64,000 nucleotides of DNA from Mesostigma viride (GCA_009746045.1 RPFO01000313.1:473340-537339); one strand, 5' to 3'; positions 10,695 to 22,941 are shown, counted from the stretch's first letter. The notes: generated by a model from the sequence alone, not told the origin. Numbers and translations: made by a program.

Positions 10695-10723
10695 TTTTTT
10701 ATTTTTTTTCGAAAAACAAAAAT

Positions 10724-13241
10724 ATGGCTTCCAACAACGGCAACGACAACAACAACAAGGGGAAGGCGCCTGCCAGGCGCACCTCACCCCGACTCTCGCC
10801 GGAGGGCACGCCCTCCACCAACGATGCAGCGAGGGTGACGCCCAACGTCACCTTCCGCACGGTGGTCGCCGACCACCCCAGGCGTCGGACCCCGCAGGTG
10901 GGGCCCGGCGCCCGGGGGATGGCGAGCGGTCGTCCGTTTGCCACTGGCGGCTCGTCCGCCATGGCACCTGGGGGGCAGGTCCCCCGGGCACGTAATTCCC
11001 CCGTCGCAGGTGACGGGGGTCGTGAACGAAGTGACTCCTCGGAGGAGGATGGGGAGGTGCAGCCTGCAAGGCCACGGCCTTCGCTCGAGATTGCATGCAC
11101 AGACGCCTGCGACGTCTGGTAATCTCTCGGTGGGCCGACAGATGGCCATCATGGACATTGACCGGTATGGGGAGCATGTTCCGCCACCTGTCGCGTTCGG
11201 GCGCGTACCTCATCTTCTCCCCATTGGGGAAGACGATATCCCAGCGTTCATTTCGGTGAACGGCTGGATCATTCGGCAACGTTTTCAGTTGACGGCAGAT
11301 GAGCCGATACATGCGATTGAGGTTCATCGGACGCAAACGATGATCGAGAGTCGTCTGCGGATGCAGTTCCACCTGATCCAGGTGGCAGTTTGGCTGTGGT
11401 GTTTCACCAATAGGCCGAGGCGAAACCCCGGCTCTGTGGATCAGTGGGCGTCCAGGCAGCGTCAGAGAGAGGCGCTGCGAGTGGTCGCCACGCAGGAGAT
11501 CTCGCTGACTCCGTTGGGGCCGTGGCCCCAAGTCACGCCAGTTGGCTGGGGCCCGGAGAGGCGTGAGGCGGCTGCGATGCCGCCTGCGACGGAGCGCGGG
11601 GCGCCAGTCGCCCCTACCACGCCCATGGGTGGTGAAACCACCCAGGACCCTCTGGCAGGTCAGAGGGTCCAACCTCAGCAGCGGGCTCCCCCGCCCAGCG
11701 TGGGGGGCCAGGTGGCTGAGAAGGCCACCGGGGTTGCAGGGACCCCGGCGGCGACGCCAGCTCCCGGGGTCGCAGGGACCCCGGCAGCGACGCCGGCGCC
11801 TCCGGCGCTGGCGGGGGATGCAGCCCCCATGGAGGGTGTCACTGGCACCTCCAGCGGCTCTGGGGGGCAGGCCCCCTCTAGCCGCACCAAGGACAAGGCC
11901 CTGGCAGGGCCGGAGGGGCCTCAGGGTCCCACCTTGGCAGGGCAGCAGCCGGCACGGCTGGACGGCGACCTGGAAGGTCGGGACTTCATCACCCTGGGTG
12001 ATGAGTCTGTGTGGCGAGCCATACAGGCTGCCACAGCCTCCTTCCGTGGGCTGGCCGACCGGAGCCAGCAGATGCACGTCGCGGAGGCGGGCAGCCTGGT
12101 GTGTGCGATTATCACGCACATCCTGGGCTTGCCCAACCTCCATGCAGACACACGCAGGGTGTGTGACGACTTGCTGCCTGCCCTGCAGGCCCTCCTCTCA
12201 GGAAGGAGGGTGCAGGGTAACAGGGTTGGCCTGGTGCGACTCCTGGAGCTCCTGCACAATGCCATCCTGAAAGGGGCGGGTAGGTGGTTGCCTACCTGGC
12301 TGCATCATGATTTTACTAACCCTACTGACGATGAAGTGTCACTCTCTCCCACCTTCCATGATTGGGAGGAGGCCCGCAGCAGGAGGCGGGAAGTGACACA
12401 TACTCACACCCCCAACCAGCCCACCCCTATGTTGCCCACCCAACCTACCCAGCCCATGCTTGCATCTCCTGTTCAGCTCACTCAGGTAGCACCTCTCTCT
12501 CAGCATGTTCTCCTGTGAATGCTGCAGCAGCAACCCATCTTCTCCCTCTCCCCCTGCATCCCCCTCCAGGTGGCCCACTTACAATGAAAACCGTCCTGTG
12601 GATAGGATTAATGTCAGGGGGCTGCCTGAGGGGTATACTAGGGAGCAGGGGAATCATGCACTTCTCTCTTTTCAGCTGGCTAGGGAGGAACTGAATGTCA
12701 AGAATTGGTTTGGATCTCTCATGCAGGGGGATTTTTACCATCAGTCCTCCTCTCAGATTCAGAATCTCATCCTTGTCTTCCAGCGTAGGTATCCTAAGTG
12801 GCAGGACACGCAGGCTAGGGCAGTTTGGGAGGCCTTCATGAAGGAGCTAACTGACCTCCTCTCCACCCCCTCATCTGTGGACATATATGGGGCATTCAGG
12901 TGGGTAGAGGAATACAGGGTCACCTCCGTAGACTATGTGGCTGAGACCAAGAAATATGAGCTAGCCATCAAGGCACGTCCGGATGTCCAGCAGCTAGATC
13001 ACAAGTTCTTGCTGCGTTCCTTCCTTGAGAAACTCAAACTTGACAAAAACACCTACGCTATGCTTGCAACAGGAATGGCAAAGTACTGGGAGGACATGAA
13101 GGAGGCATTGGATTATATCAAGCTGGCCTTGGCCCCCCTTAGCCAGGGGGCCATGGGCACCTCTGTAAAGAGGGTCAGGGGGGAAGAGACCTGGAGGAGG
13201 AGGATAGGGAGAGGGAAGACAGGAGCAAGAGGCCTGTCACC

Positions 13242-13254
<13 letters not shown>
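10724..13254 (+). pseudogene. B1 ORF0-gag, interrupted by frameshifts
   Basis: The reading starts at 10724 with an Asn/Lys-rich MASNNGNDNNNKGKAPARR and moves through three frames (10724-11122, then to 12518, then 12505-13254). In copy B2 the second and third parts lie in one frame (55594-57189), so they were originally a single protein. Part one is Pro/Ser/Gly rich with repeated GVAGTPAATPAP units. Next comes an 'ORF0' domain (TLGDESVWRAIQAATASF, later RRVCDDLLPALQALLSG). Then a capsid-like Gag (INVRGLPEGYTREQG, NWFGSLMQGDFYHQSSSQIQ). The element's structural protein should form particles around its RNA. B1 lost single bases near 12500-12535 compared with B2. Confidence 0.75.
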
Positions 13255-13703
<449 letters not shown>

Positions 13704-13898
13704 CCCCAAGGACTGCAAGCGGCCTCCTTACGGCAAGAAGTGTGAGTCTCCCTCTCATGCTGGCTTGAGTGTGCCTGCTTCACCTCTTTCATCTGCATGC
13801 CCCACTGTCAGAGCAGTGAGCAGTTCTGGAAAGGTGCTACAGCTGGTTTCAGAAGATTATGTCTCTAAACCAACCTTCACATCTATGGTTCCCAAGGT

Positions 13899-16800
13899 GT
13901 GCAGAGTGTCCCCAGCAGAGGATGCTCAGATCAGTATCAGGAGCTTGCTTTGCAGTTGCACTTCCTTTATGGGCATGAAGTGAGTGCAGAGGTGGTGGCA
14001 GCAGCAATAGGGGGGGCAGCACTCAGACGTGCATGCCAGGTGGTCAGATCCCACTGCCAGCATTGTCAGTTCAATGCACCCAAACCCCCTAAGTGGCATG
14101 TAGCTACCCCACCTAAGTGCAAGGGCAGGGTGGTAGGAGATGTCTTTCATATCAAAGGACAATCTTACTTGGCACTTAAAGATGCATGGTCAAGGTACAC
14201 AACCATTGAACCATTACCTGGAATGGACAAGACACAGTTGCTCAGGGCTCTCTTGATTGCTCAGGCCAGGTACTACCCTGTGGAGGCATTGTTACTGGAT
14301 CAGCAGTTCACGTGTCTTGCCAATGAACCAGGGTGTGAGGCTATTGATCTGGCTGGGCTAGAAGATCATGAGAGGCAAGGCATTATTGAAAGGGCCATCA
14401 GGTCCATTAAAACCCTTGTAGCCAAGGAAGATGGTAATCTGCTGGCTGACAGTGGGTCATATGCTGACAGAGCTCTGTGGTCCACCAGGTTGTGCCAAGT
14501 CCTCAACAGGAGGCCACTCATGAAAACCCCACAAGGGGTGATCATTACACCAGATGGATTGCATGCAGGCATTTATCCACCTGAGGTACTAGCCCTATAC
14601 AACGCACAGCGAGCACATACAGCTAGCAGGTTAGCTGTCAAGGATGCAAAGCATCCACGTCCCACCTTCAGAGAAGGGGATCAGGTCCTATTCTACAAGG
14701 AGTCGGGACTAGGCAAGGTGGGTACCTGGCATGGGCCAGCCACCATCCTAAAGTTTAACACCACTGGCAGGACAGTGTTAGTTAAACACAATGACACGGG
14801 AAAGATTCACAGGTGTTCACCTCACAGGATGAAATTGTATTTTCCAACTGTGTCAGACGTGGCAGAGGAGGAAGAGCTGTTGGCCGACAGCCCTGTACAG
14901 TTGCCTGGCATCCCAGCGTTGCCCAGTGAGTGGTTGTTTGGAACACCCACTGGTGAGTGTGAGAGCCACACCCACTGTGACACCCAGGTCACCCTTGATG
15001 ATTGTAGGCAGTCACTGCAGGCTTGGCCCCCTGCAGCAGAGGGTCACATTGGCAAAACAGGTGATCAGCAACCTATCACCTCTTCAAGTGTGAACATAGC
15101 TCAGCCACTAGCTGCACCTTCCAAACGCAGCCTAGCAGACGCTGTTCGCATTTTACAAGCAGCTCATAGAGCCAAAGCTCAAACTGCTGCAGGATCAGCT
15201 AAGGTGGGGAAGGTTGGGCAGAATGACAATAGCCCATTTATGGTTGCAGTGGACACACAAGCCCAGGTCAGCATTATCAGTGCCCTGGCTGTGCCCCATA
15301 TGCCTTTGGAACCTTCACCCTGGCACCATGTGGCTGATTTCTCAGGGCAGTCATCCCTCAAGGTACTAGGTCAGGTCATGTTGACTATACTCGGTATCCC
15401 CACTCCTTTTCAGGTATTGGAAGGTTATAAAGGGAATGCTTTGTTGGGGGATCCTTTTCTCTGTTACCCTGGTGTCATTATCTCCAGTGATAGACTATCC
15501 ATCCAGGACCTGGGTGGTGTTGATCTGAATCATTTCAAAATTTCTCCTCAAAAACTTCTTAACACAAACATTGCTTCTGTAAAATTTGCTACACCCAAGT
15601 ATGCCCCAGGGCAAGAACCCTGTGTGGCAGACTTGGTTCACAACCAAAAACTTCATCCCACCTCCTTTGGATTGGGCAAGCATGATGTGGCTAAAATGTC
15701 TCCTCTTTCTTATGAACAGATAGAGCAAGACTGTCGCACACACATAGGTTTCCTAAAATGGGTGGAGGCCTTCAACAAGGCCAGGGAAGAATGGGTAGTG
15801 CCAGATCCTCTTAGCCCTTCTCATACTCCACCTGTCACACCTATTGACAAAAAGCCTGCAGGGTGCAAGCACTTGCGCCTGAAGTTTGTGTGTAAACATA
15901 AGCCAGCAGCAGATGGGTCAGTCATTTTCCATGCTAGACCTTGTGTGACAGAGTTCAAGGGCACCACTGATCTGACAGAGGCAGAGTTGTACACGCCAGG
16001 CATTCAGCAAACATCCCTAAAAATCTTGCTGTCTGTCTTTGTGGGTCATCTCAATGACGGGGATGACTATGTATGTAAGGCTACAGACATTAAAAGGGCT
16101 TTCCTGAAAGGCTCACCTGAGATAGCACAACAAGTGTGGCATGGTCAGGTGTATGTAGTCTCCACTCCCAGAGTTTGGGCAAAACACATCCCTCAGCAGT
16201 ACCTGAAAGCTAACATAGGTGTTGAAGGGCTGCAATCAGCTCCTCGAATTTTCAGGATGTCAGCTCAGGCTGTGTTTGAAAAGCTAGGGGCTAGATATGA
16301 TGACATAGACCCTTGCTTCTTTGTGGTCCCACACCCTCATGGCATACTCACCTTTGTGTGGCATGGGGATGATCAGCTGATTGCTGGGCCAAGGCGTGCT
16401 GTGGATGATTTTATTCAACAAGTGTCACAGCATTTTGAGATTGGCAAGCAAGTAGAGCTGGGCACCACTGCCATAAAATTTTGTGGCACAATGTTACAAC
16501 TCCAGCAGCATCAAAACCAGTGGGTGTGTGCACTTTATTCTCCCAATGATTACATGCACAGCTGCTTGGAGGTTTTGCAAACAAAAATCAAACCTGGAGC
16601 CTGTCCTACCATTAGAGGCAAGCTGGGGTGGTTGTGCTCAACGTGTGCACCTCACCTGGCTGTGGTTAGCAGAGTTGATGATGATGTCTTGATGCAAGTA
16701 GGTCACAAAGCCATCACCAAAACTCTCCAGGAAGGCCCTCCCCTTATCTTGCACTCCTTGGATCTCCACAAAACCATTCACATCCAAGCTATGATGGATA

Positions 16801-17300
16801 GTTCCATGGAGTCCAGGCAGATTACCAAGTTGCAGGCAAGGGAGTCAGGCTTGTATTTTGTGCAGAATGATGATGCACCCTTGTCTCTCATTTCATGGTA
16901 CAGCCGGTTGCATAGACGCAAGGCTGTCAGCAGCAATGCTGCTGAGTGCAGGGCAGTGGTGTCAGCAGTGCTTCATGCCAGGTACTTGAATCATGTGCTG
17001 GTTTGGTTGCAGATGCAAGCAGGCAGCAATGCTGGGGTGGTGGCACACTTGCTCACTGACAGTCAGTCAGTCCTCAGTTTCCTTGCTAACCCCTATGCTG
17101 TGCACACTGATCTTGACTGGGTGGTCCTTAAACAGGAGTCCACCTACTGGGAGTCCACCCGTCACGTGGAGGACAAACACAACGCTGCTGATGCACTCAC
17201 TAAAGTGCCTCAGCAGGCAGCTGACCAATATCAGCTGTTGTACCACTTGATGAACCCCTATGGCAAGCAGGCAACCCTGCCCCATAGGGGGGACGCCTAG
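13899..17300 (+). CDS. B1 Pol: integrase, retropepsin-like, reverse transcriptase, RNase H
   Basis: This intact frame of 1133 codons encodes the replication proteins. Residues about 21-60 form the integrase HHCC finger (HFLYGH then CQHC). The integrase core follows, with GDVFHIKG, EALLLDQQF and QGIIERAIRSIK giving the D, D, E residues. At about 450 lies a retropepsin-like block, AVDTQAQVSII, followed by NALLGDPFL. Its usual DTG is DTQ. The Copia-type reverse transcriptase has motif A ATDIKRAFLKG (Asp near 730) and motif C WHGDDQL (824-825) where YVDD is usual. RNase H has MMDSSMES (about 967), NAAECRAV and LTDSQSV. The true start lies upstream, because the frame continues from gag in B2. The order INT-PR-RT differs from the usual PR-INT-RT. 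Confidence 0.92.
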   Translation: MQSVPSRGCSDQYQELALQLHFLYGHEVSAEVVAAAIGGAALRRACQVVRSHCQHCQFNAPKPPKWHVATPPKCKGRVVGDVFHIKGQSYLALKDAWSRYTTIEPLPGMDKTQLLRALLIAQARYYPVEALLLDQQFTCLANEPGCEAIDLAGLEDHERQGIIERAIRSIKTLVAKEDGNLLADSGSYADRALWSTRLCQVLNRRPLMKTPQGVIITPDGLHAGIYPPEVLALYNAQRAHTASRLAVKDAKHPRPTFREGDQVLFYKESGLGKVGTWHGPATILKFNTTGRTVLVKHNDTGKIHRCSPHRMKLYFPTVSDVAEEEELLADSPVQLPGIPALPSEWLFGTPTGECESHTHCDTQVTLDDCRQSLQAWPPAAEGHIGKTGDQQPITSSSVNIAQPLAAPSKRSLADAVRILQAAHRAKAQTAAGSAKVGKVGQNDNSPFMVAVDTQAQVSIISALAVPHMPLEPSPWHHVADFSGQSSLKVLGQVMLTILGIPTPFQVLEGYKGNALLGDPFLCYPGVIISSDRLSIQDLGGVDLNHFKISPQKLLNTNIASVKFATPKYAPGQEPCVADLVHNQKLHPTSFGLGKHDVAKMSPLSYEQIEQDCRTHIGFLKWVEAFNKAREEWVVPDPLSPSHTPPVTPIDKKPAGCKHLRLKFVCKHKPAADGSVIFHARPCVTEFKGTTDLTEAELYTPGIQQTSLKILLSVFVGHLNDGDDYVCKATDIKRAFLKGSPEIAQQVWHGQVYVVSTPRVWAKHIPQQYLKANIGVEGLQSAPRIFRMSAQAVFEKLGARYDDIDPCFFVVPHPHGILTFVWHGDDQLIAGPRRAVDDFIQQVSQHFEIGKQVELGTTAIKFCGTMLQLQQHQNQWVCALYSPNDYMHSCLEVLQTKIKPGACPTIRGKLGWLCSTCAPHLAVVSRVDDDVLMQVGHKAITKTLQEGPPLILHSLDLHKTIHIQAMMDSSMESRQITKLQARESGLYFVQNDDAPLSLISWYSRLHRRKAVSSNAAECRAVVSAVLHARYLNHVLVWLQMQAGSNAGVVAHLLTDSQSVLSFLANPYAVHTDLDWVVLKQESTYWESTRHVEDKHNAADALTKVPQQAADQYQLLYHLMNPYGKQATLPHRGDA

Positions 17301-18365
17301 CAGGGTCCTGTTCACCAGGGCCGCCTAGGTAACCCAGTACCCCTTGGGCAGGTCCAAGGGGTAGGTTGTGGCTTCCAGCAAGGGGGGTTGGTTGGAGTCT
17401 GTTTTCATACATCTGCGTGCCCTATGCCAATAAAATCTGTTTTGATTTTTTCAACACCATGGAATTTCGTTATGCCACCTTCATAGGTGGGCATGGGATG
17501 TATCTCACATTCTTTCTCCACTAGGGTGTATGCCTTGGTGGATTGGCCTTGAGCTCAGTGGCTCAGGTGCCTCCCATTCAAGTGGAGGGTCAAAGCTCCC
17601 TTGACAGGTGGTTACCCAGGACCCCAGTTCACTGTGGATCTCCTGGGCCACCTGGCCTTACTGTTCAGTGGCAGTAAAGGCATGGGTGCTGTCATGTTGT
17701 CTAGTACAACGTGCTCAGCACAGGTGCAGGATGAAATATTCCTGTCACCTGTCACCAGGACTTCAGCCCCACTGTGCAGGGCAGGGGTGGCTGGTCCCAC
17801 ACGTTGTGCAGGTGCAACGTGGCCAGGTCCAGGATGTCATAGTCCTGTCACCTGTCACTAGGACTTCAGCCCCCTCTGTGCAGGGCAGGGGTGGCTGGTC
17901 CTCACATGTTGTGCAGGTACAACATGGACAGTGCAGGGTGCAATAAACCTGTCTACTGTCACTCCTCAGGTTGCAGGTAACCTGAGCTCAGTTGACCCAG
18001 CCTGGCTGGGTATTTTTTCTCTGAGTGGGCGATGATGATGGAACAACATGGAACCTCTTAAACGGTTACCTTGGCATTTTTTTACAATGGCTCTCTTGGC
18101 TGGTGATGCACTCCCTGGATAGGCAGACAGGCATAGCTATCTCCCTTGTGAGCTCACGAGGAGGAGGAACTCCCCGGGCATGTTGAGCTAAACGTGATGC
18201 CATCACAAGTATTGCACGAGTTCTGGGGCCCATCTTTTTCAGTCCAGATGTTGCAGTATGGGTGTCAGTTGCTCAGCACCTCAGTCAGCTTGGAGTCAGT
18301 CTCCTAGCTGGGCAGGGTCAGGCTTGAAGTCGCTAGCCTTCAACCTGAAAGGAAAACATAATGGG
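17301..18365 (+). other. B1 3' untranslated region
   Basis: About 1 kb without coding potential lies between the RNase H stop and the right LTR. It includes AATAAA signals at about 17429 and 17942, a two-unit tandem repeat (17741-17946) and, just before the LTR, a purine-rich TGAAAGGAAAACATAATGGG that may be the polypurine tract. The same layout is present in B2 (61244-62310). Confidence 0.7.
17741..17946 (+). repeat. Two-unit 103-bp tandem repeat with a conserved hairpin
   Basis: Units 17741-17843 and 17844-17946 both start CCTGTCACCTGTCAC. Each has an 8-bp stem with loop GCAGGT: CACGTTGT/GCAACGTG (17800-17821) and CATGTTGT/ACAACATG (17905-17926). The C-G to T-A change in the stem is compensatory. 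B2 has the same pair near 61748 and 61852. Confidence 0.75.
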
Positions 18366-18822
18366 AGTTAGATGAGATGCTTAGGCTGACACACGGATTT
18401 CCGGCCTGCGCGCCGCGTATTGCCTACCGCGGCTGAGCGGGACACCTCAGTACTGTACGGCAGGGTGTACGGTACTGAGGTGTCATGTGGACCGATGTGC
18501 GGTTAGTGCCAGACTGTGCCTAGACTATAGCTCGACCCGCCAGGTCCGGGTTATCCGGGTCTGACGGGCCGAGTGTAGTTGATGCTAGTGACGTGGTCGC
18601 ATGGCATTGCAGTGTACAGTTGTCCACTGGTGAGGTGCTGCAGGTAGCACCGCCATAGGCATATAGGCGTAGCACTGGGGAGTGCCGCAGCACCCGAGTT
18701 TGCCCAGACGTTCCATTCTGAGCCCTCAGCTTACACTACTCTCTCATTGTATTATTGCTAATACAACCATCCTTCCATTTCAGCTTCGGCAGTTGTCCAT
18801 CGTCGTGAGACTCGTTCCAACT
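18366..18822 (+). repeat. B1 3' LTR (457 bp)
   Basis: Near-identical to 10223-10681, starting AGTTAG and ending CCAACT. It is followed by the right copy of the target duplication gttac (18823-18827). Confidence 0.95.
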
Positions 18823-21428
18823 GTTACCTAGCTTTGCCAAGCTGAGGGAGAAGGACCGGGGTTGGAAGATGCTGGAGCCACAAGTGGGTCAGAAGGTCCT
18901 AGCTTGGAAGGAACCTAGCCTGTATGGCAAACGTGGTAGCTGGAGTCCTGGGGCGGTTACCCAGGTTGATGAAGCTAGCCGCGCATGCTTGGTCAGCATG
19001 GAGAACGAACCAAAGCATGTACATCGGCTGAGTTGGTCATATGTCAAGCCTAACCTGATGAATGAGGGCAGTCAGGCACAGGGCTCACTGGGTCTGCAGG
19101 ATTTTCAGATCCAAGGTGACATCATTGATGCACAGACCACATCTGTTGCCGAGGGAATCTGTCAGCCCTGGCCAGGTTGCAGAGGTACTTGTTGAACAGG
19201 CTGCAAGGTCAACAGCTGGGGAGTCAACTGTCAAGCCTAAGCTGCCTTAACCAAGCCTAAGGGGACAAGTTTGGCTGGATTGATTGGGGCTCTGCAAAGA
19301 GCCAAGAAGCAGCCCAAGGTAGCCAAGCTCAGGTGGCATGGCAATCTGGGGCTGGACACTGCCTTAGGGGTAGACACTAACTCTCAGGTTTCCATCATTG
19401 GGACCAGAGCTGCATGCAGCAGGGTACAGCATGATTGAGCCCAGCTATCAGTATGTGTCTGACTTCAGTGGCGGGGTACACGTGAAGGTACTGGGTGAGG
19501 TATCTATTCCTATCCTTGGACAAGACACTGAGTTTTGTGTCTTGGAGGCCGGGCTATCAGGGACCTGCTCTTCTGGGGCAGAATTTCCTATGCCAGGATG
19601 GGGTAGTGATCACGTCCTCTCTCCTGACTAAGGAAGGGGCTGGTCAGGTCCCACTGATTAATTTCAGGACCACTCATCTATCACGTGCAGTAACCAGGTC
19701 AGTCAAGCGTACGTGTGCAGGTGTGCCAGGGACAAGAACCCTTGGTGGATGACCTCATATTGCCAGCTGCTAGTCATCCGAGCAGTTTGGGCAATGGTCC
19801 TCACTCACTTGCTGGACACAGCCCTAACAACTACCAAGGCCTGGTGAAGCTCATGTCCTCTTCCATTATGTGTCCCCAGGTCACACTGGGTCTGATTAAA
19901 TCTGGGGAGGACTGGATCTCCAAGAAATGCGTGGAACCTGTCAATGACCTGCCTCCTGCACGGCGTCTAGCTACTCAAGCTCAAGTTTGTAATCAAGATG
20001 AAGGAGGTGGATGGGGTCAAGGTACCACATGTCAGGCCAGTGCTGAATGAGTTCAAGGGTACTGGTGAGTGCACTGCTGAGGAGCTTTATACCCCTGGCA
20101 TGCTGCATGACACTTGGAGGCTGCTGCTGTGTGTATTTCTAGGCCTCCTCGACAAGGGCTCAGTGGACTATGGCTCAGTGGTGGTAGATTTGAAGAGAGC
20201 ATTTCTGGAGGGGGATGCAGATGTGGCACAGTAAAAGTGGGAGGGCAGGACGCCTTTCTTTGTCAGGGTGCCTGCTGTATGGAAAAGGGACATATTCACA
20301 CTGAGTTTCTGAAAATCCTCAAGGGCCTATAGAGGGCCTGAGGTCAAGTCCAATCAATAATCTGGAGGGAGACACTCAACCGTTTCCTGAAGGAGCATTG
20401 CAACTTGAAGGTCTCTCCTGTAGACCCCTGTCTGTTTCTGGGGCAATAGGAAGGCCTACCAGTGCATGCTTCGCTGCACGGGGATGACCTGCATCTGCTG
20501 GCTCCTACGTCGTGGCTTTATAGACAGCTAATATCCATCATTAAGTCCAAGTTTCCCCTGGGTACAATTGTAGGGAGCAATGGCAGGTGGAGAATGATGA
20601 GCCTATGCTGTTTGCGGGCATGGAGGCCACACTGGTGAAGACGGGGGGGGAATCGTGTATGAAGCTGGTGGGGGGGCAATGATTATCAAGAAACTCTCAA
20701 TATGTCAGCAAGCTTCCTCCAGTTATCACACAGGCATTGTGTCCTATGGTCATGCAGGGGCATGGTTGCTTGGGTGGCAGGTATTTCCAGGCCAGACCTG
20801 ACGGTCATAGCCAGGTTGCCTGATGATATGCTGATGGAGCTAGGGTCTGCCAAGGTGGCTGATCAGTCAGGTCAGGGCTTCATCTGGCATTCTGTTGTCT
20901 GCAGTGGATTTATCAGAACCCATTTGCATGGCGCTGTATATGGATAGCTCAATGGACAGCAGGCAGGTCTCCAAGGTCAGGGGCAGGGCTGCAGGGCTCT
21001 TTGTGCTCAGACAGGAGGGCCTGGGGAGTTTGGTGAGCTGGTTTAGTCGCCTGCACAAACGGGTGGCTGCATCAGCAGTGATGTGGCACAATGCAGGGCT
21101 ATTTGTGAAGGCATTCACACCAGCCTTTATCTGAAGGAGTTGCTTCATCAGATGACTTCTAACACTCCTTGGCCACTTCAGGTCACCACTCTTCTCAAAA
21201 CAGACTCCACGGGGATGGTGCAGTTTGTGCACAGGCAGATGGCCAGAAGTAGGGACTTGGATTATCTCCTTAACCTTAAGGCATTGTCCTCCTTGGCCAA
21301 TATTGAGCATATCCCTGGGGTTGACAATCCTGCTGATGCTTTGACCAAGCTAGTGCAAAAGGCAGCAGTGCAATACAAGGTTCTTCAGTCTCTGATGGAC
21401 CCATCTCAGCAAGCTGTCTAGAGCTGGT
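18823..21428 (+). pseudogene. Element A pol, second part: integrase end, protease, RT, RNase H
   Basis: This resumes the integrase C-terminus cut at 10222 (MLEPQVGQKVLAWKEPSLYGKRGSW; compare element C LRPQVGLKVRMWKEPSIPGKRGKW). The retropepsin-like block VDTNSQVSII is near 19371-19400 and is followed by GEVSIPILGQDTEF. RT pieces include VDLKRAFLEGD (motif A, near 20190) and LHGDDLHL (motif C, near 20475). RNase H blocks are MALYMDSSMDSRQVSKV, TDSTGMVQFVHRQMARSRDLDYL and IPGVDNPADALTKL. At least eight frame changes and stops break the reading. Domain order matches elements B and C. It ends near 21420, and hAT-2 begins 16 bases later. Confidence 0.85.
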
Positions 21429-21436
21429 GCCTGGTT

Positions 21437-22941
21437 CAGAGTTAAATAGTACGTAGTACGGTAAAATACGGTCCCGGGGTGTACTATGTATAATACGCTA
21501 GTACGGTGTATAATACGTTATAGTACGGTACAATGCTAAATGGCTTGTTTCTCTGTGTTTTTTGGAGGTTTAAGAATATCTGAACATGTACCACTTCAAA
21601 CATGACAAAATACATGTGTTTCCACATGTAATTATTCCAACACGGCGTGGCCGGCATCGACTGAATATAAGCCACCGGGCATCATCATGCTTGCTGAATA
21701 AATTACCTTTGTTTACCCTAACTAATGTTCAATCAAAGGTGAATGGCAAACATTAAACATGGTATGATGGCCCTTACAACACAAATATCAACTGATGCTG
21801 AGCGCTAATATCAAAAACATATTAGGATGGTTGCTGGGTTTGATTGTCATCCCATTTGAAAAACTGCACATGATTCCATCCATGGCAAATGACACAACAA
21901 CGCTGGTCTGTGTTAATAAATTAAATAATTAATGGCCAATAATTGGCCAATAATCAGATTGGCCAATTAATGGCAAATGATACGACACGCATGTCAGTGA
22001 TGTCACATGCTCCTCATCAAGCTGCTGCTTGGTCGTCACGACCGCGGCAGGCTAAGTTCCATTATCGGAACGCCCCTTGCTCTGCGATGCGCTGGACCCA
22101 GCTCCGGCGTTGCTAGTGCTAGCGCGGGCAGATTTCCACGTCCGTGCATCACTCTCCTCAATCTCTGGCTCCTCGTTCATCAGACCTTCCCTACGCAGGT
22201 TCCGGACATCGGCCGCCATCTCTAATCGGTCTGCATCCTGCCGTCGCCCCTTCTTGGCCTCCTTCTCCGCCTCCTCCTGCAGCAGCCTGACACGAAACGC
22301 CTTTGGCGGATTCGTGCATTTGCTCACCCCATTGAGGGTTGCATATTGGCCACCCATGATGTGAGCCTTCGCCCGCGTGGCAGTGCCCTTGAAGGCCGCC
22401 TTGCATGTCAGGCATGCAATAGCGTAATTCCCTGTCGGGTGCCCGTCCTTGATAAGTTTATCCTTTGATATAAAGGTCCAAACAGTTTCCTGTTGCATGT
22501 TGCACAGACATCTCATCCCCGTCATCACCAACGGGGCCATCACCAGCATCTTCAATGTCGTCTCCCACGGCTGCTAAAGACGTTCTGTCAAATTGCTAGC
22601 ACCAACAATACCTAGGTATACAGGCCTGTGTACAATAGGTATAGCCTGTATTGCCCTCGTCTCTGTGCCAGCTTGGCAGCATTCCGAGCAACCACGTCGC
22701 TCGGTAAACTTGCAATTGTACGCATAGATAATAGGAGTAAACAAAAAGACCTAGCCGCATCCTCCCAGGCCCCCCCAAATGCGGGAAATTGTCTCGTACG
22801 CCTGTCGTACGTGCCAAATACGCGTATTGTACGCGGTCGTACAGAACCACCGTACAAAAACCACATATTTCGTACGGAAAAGTTACGTATTACGTACAAT
22901 AGGCGTACAAATCGTATTATACGCCGTACTATTTTTCACTG
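21437..22941. mobile_element. hAT-2: hAT-type DNA transposon with transposase remnant
   Basis: The left end is CAGAGTTAAATAGTACG; the right end read inward is CAGTGAAAAATAGTACG. The 8-bp flanks are gcctggtt (21429-21436 and 22942-22949). Subterminal GTATAATACG-type units occur at both ends (21455-21530 and 22860-22925), closely resembling hAT-1. Only an N-terminal BED-type piece of a transposase is left (minus, 22052-22555). The element lies just after the element A RNase H. Confidence 0.87.
22052..22555 (-). pseudogene. hAT-2 transposase N-terminal BED-finger remnant
   Basis: This minus-strand frame of up to 167 codons encodes a BED-like zinc finger. It has the aromatic start VWTFISKDKL, then IACLTCKAAF (CX2C), and later His and Cys in RAKAHIMG and GVSKCTNPP. 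BED fingers at the N-terminus bind the ends of hAT transposons. A coiled Glu/Lys segment (LLQEEAEKEAKKGRRQ) follows. The catalytic RNase-H-like and dimerisation domains are absent, so it cannot be an active transposase. The first ATG inside the frame is safer than the TTG at its edge. Confidence 0.7.

Noticed and set aside
10848-12143. Antisense 431-codon frame over B1 gag
   Set aside because: It is a GC-rich shadow; the sense strand is supported by copy B2.
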